Of a stretch of DNA of 5,949 nt, positions 5,147-5,949 are shown piece by piece. Origin of the DNA: an uncultured Clostridia bacterium. Its GTDB lineage: Bacteria; Bacillota; Clostridia; Peptostreptococcales; Acidaminobacteraceae. The number at the start of each line of letters is the position of its first letter. The first letter of the stretch is position 1. Under the pieces are notes generated by a model, which had not been told where the DNA came from, ran no database searches, and saw only the letters and a program-made list of their open reading frames with translations. Made by a program: the position numbers and the translations under genes. Location: positions 1 through 5,949 of the forward strand of contig CAMFGQ010000087.1 in NCBI GenBank assembly GCA_945950065.1. Direction: 5' to 3'.

Positions 5147-5581
5147 ATGGCAGACCAAATCTTTAAAGCGGAAACCAAACTACAACAGGGACTAGCCGTA
5201 CACTGCGAAGCAAGAGGCATGAGCTTTACCCTAGACGAGCCACCTGAGCTAGGCGGTACCGATACAGGAATGAACCCTGTGGAAGCCTTGTTATCGGCCT
5301 TAGGAGCCTGTAAATGCATTGTGGCCAGAGCCTTTGCCAAACCCAACAAAATCAAACTCCATAACGTGAACATTGTTGTAAAAGGCGTGCTTGATCCAGA
5401 TGGCTTTATGGGAGCAAACCCTGAAGCAAAGATCGGTTTTAGTGAAGTAAAGACCACTTATCACTTTGAAGCTGACAATACAAAGGAAGAGCTAGAGGCC
5501 TTTGTTCAGTTTATTGAAACCCACTGCCCTGTTCAGGATACCTTGTCAAATCCCGCAACTTACATCTCTGAGATTGCATAA
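5147..5581 (+). CDS. OsmC/Ohr family protein (YhfA-like)
   Basis: OsmC-fold proteins are cytoplasmic dimers. Ohr and OsmC members reduce organic hydroperoxides with a reactive cysteine pair, while the YhfA-like branch is less well defined. The 144 residues show GGTDTGMNPVEALLSALGAC (36-55) with C55 at the start of the central helix in the peroxidatic position and C57 two residues on. CPVQDTL (127-133) supplies the second conserved cysteine, C127. The central VKGVLDPDGF turn (78-87) and the EARGMSFTLDEPPELGG stretch (21-37) also match the YhfA-like branch rather than classic Ohr. The ATG start has AAGGAG (5135-5140) six bases upstream. The gene lies between two terminators with its own promoter, so it is a single-gene unit. 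Stress-responsive control is plausible from the family but not shown. The C-terminus looks complete. Confidence 0.9.
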   Translation: MADQIFKAETKLQQGLAVHCEARGMSFTLDEPPELGGTDTGMNPVEALLSALGACKCIVARAFAKPNKIKLHNVNIVVKGVLDPDGFMGANPEAKIGFSEVKTTYHFEADNTKEELEAFVQFIETHCPVQDTLSNPATYISEIA

Positions 5582-5584
5582 CTC

Positions 5585-5610
5585 TGAGGTGACCCCTTAA
5601 AGTTGGACTT
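5585..5610 (+). mobile_element. Solo terminus resembling an IS3-family inverted repeat
   Basis: Three bases after the osmC stop, a stretch beginning TGAGGTGACCCC and continuing with AAAGTTGGAC resembles the terminal inverted repeats of IS3-family (IS150-type) elements, which start TG and carry GACCCC followed by AGTT-GAC. No transposase and no matching inverted copy are present in this window, so it would be a leftover end or a gene tail reshaped by a past insertion. The match is from memory of the family pattern, not from a search. Confidence 0.35.
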
Positions 5611-5614
5611 ACAA

Positions 5615-5651
5615 ACAGAGTGGAGACAATCTGTCTCTGCTCTGTTTTTTT
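5615..5651 (+). terminator. Strong rho-independent terminator after the OsmC gene
   Basis: A 14-pair stem (5615-5628 with 5632-5645, two G-U pairs) closes the three-base loop ATC and is followed by T from 5645 to 5651. Read leftwards, the hairpin is followed by TTTGTAAG, so it might also weakly stop the convergent gene ending at 5682. Confidence 0.88.
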
Positions 5652-5681
5652 ATGCAGTCATTCAGTGAAAGTGTCTAAACT

Positions 5682-5949
5682 CTAGGTGGACAATTTCTCA
5701 ATCGTCTTCAGAATTTTTTCCTCTACATGGATGAATTCCTTTTCTTCTCTCAAAAAATCAAACTCTTTTTCCTTGAGTCCACTGGGTAGCATCTTTAGAA
5801 AGAGCTGGGAGAAGTCTTCACTTTCCTTTTTCTCTACCTTGCTATACAAAAAAGAAGAAGATGGTGTAAAACCTCTTTTCGCTCCCTGATAGAACTTATC
5901 CAAAGACTTGATCGCTTCCTCTTTCTCTTCAAGTAGAACAGAAAACTGT
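5682..5949 (-). CDS. 3' end of an unidentified leftward gene (partial)
   Basis: The reading frame is open from the right edge of the window to a TAG stop at 5682-5684, giving the last 88 residues of a protein whose start lies outside. The tail is highly charged and mostly helical in character. It contains EEKEEAIKSLDKF near the edge, a short FTPSSSFLY segment, then KMLPSGLKEKEFDFLREEKEF, and it ends KTIEKLST. No cysteine, membrane span or known motif is visible, and I do not recognise the family. A TTG at 5901-5903 could be mistaken for a start, but the frame continues upstream without a stop and no SD precedes it. The gene converges on the OsmC unit, with the terminator at 5615-5651 between them. 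Confidence 0.6.
   Translation of the reverse strand, partial: QFSVLLEEKEEAIKSLDKFYQGAKRGFTPSSSFLYSKVEKKESEDFSQLFLKMLPSGLKEKEFDFLREEKEFIHVEEKILKTIEKLST

Noticed and set aside
5121..5221. ATG at 5121 opening a short frame overlapping the OsmC start
   Set aside because: No SD precedes it, while the ATG at 5147 has AAGGAG at ideal spacing and starts a conserved protein.
5065..5457. 130-residue minus-strand open frame across the OsmC gene and its promoter
   Set aside because: It is antisense to a conserved gene, is Ser/Leu-rich as shadow frames usually are, and has no supporting start signals.
5686..5889. 67-residue plus-strand frame opposite the partial gene at the right edge
   Set aside because: It has no SD, and its low-complexity Ser/Phe composition is the expected complement of a Lys/Glu-rich coding strand.

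Overview
The window is about 5.9 kb of bacterial chromosome. It looks like a low-to-moderate GC member of the Firmicutes, most plausibly a clostridial lineage. The evidence is strong AGGAGG-type ribosome binding sites, sigma-A-like promoters (some with extended -10), U-tract terminators, one TTG start, and a gene set (acetate kinase next to a YlbM/TmcAL protein, the long form of RsgA, a YhfA-like OsmC protein) typical of that group. The species cannot be named from the sequence.

Layout from left to right. The first ~45 bases are the tail of something transcribed rightwards, closed by a terminator at 47-74. A ProC-family pyrroline-5-carboxylate reductase gene reads leftwards (852 to 73), and its stop codon lies at the edge of that terminator's T-run. 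A 128-bp divergent intergenic region carries a clear promoter for ackA (acetate kinase, 981-2177). ackA ends in its own compact terminator. The tRNA(Met) cytidine acetate ligase gene tmcAL/ylbM (2209-3300) starts only 6 bases after the T-run of that terminator and has no visible Shine-Dalgarno. A small four-helix membrane protein gene (3306-3638) follows, with its ribosome binding site overlapping the tmcAL stop. Next comes a 336-bp region without a conventional gene. It holds a promoter, a perfect palindrome, a 10-12 codon mini-ORF with a strong SD, hairpins and a terminator. Then come rsgA (3975-4997, TTG start), a terminator, an OsmC-family gene (5147-5581) with an extended -10 promoter flanked by direct repeats, an IS3-family-like terminus, a strong terminator, and the 3' end of an unidentified leftward gene running off the right edge.

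How the genes relate. Acetate kinase makes ATP and acetate from acetyl phosphate. TmcAL consumes acetate and ATP to acetylate C34 of elongator tRNA(Met), so the two neighbours share a metabolite. RsgA matures the 30S subunit, so tmcAL and rsgA both serve translation. ProC (proline synthesis) and OsmC (peroxide or thiol stress) appear to be independent single-gene units. Most of the window is ordinary housekeeping sequence. The stretch most worth a second look is 3660-3975, a possible small RNA or leader-peptide attenuator ahead of rsgA. After that come the SD-less start of tmcAL and the insertion-sequence-like terminus at 5585.
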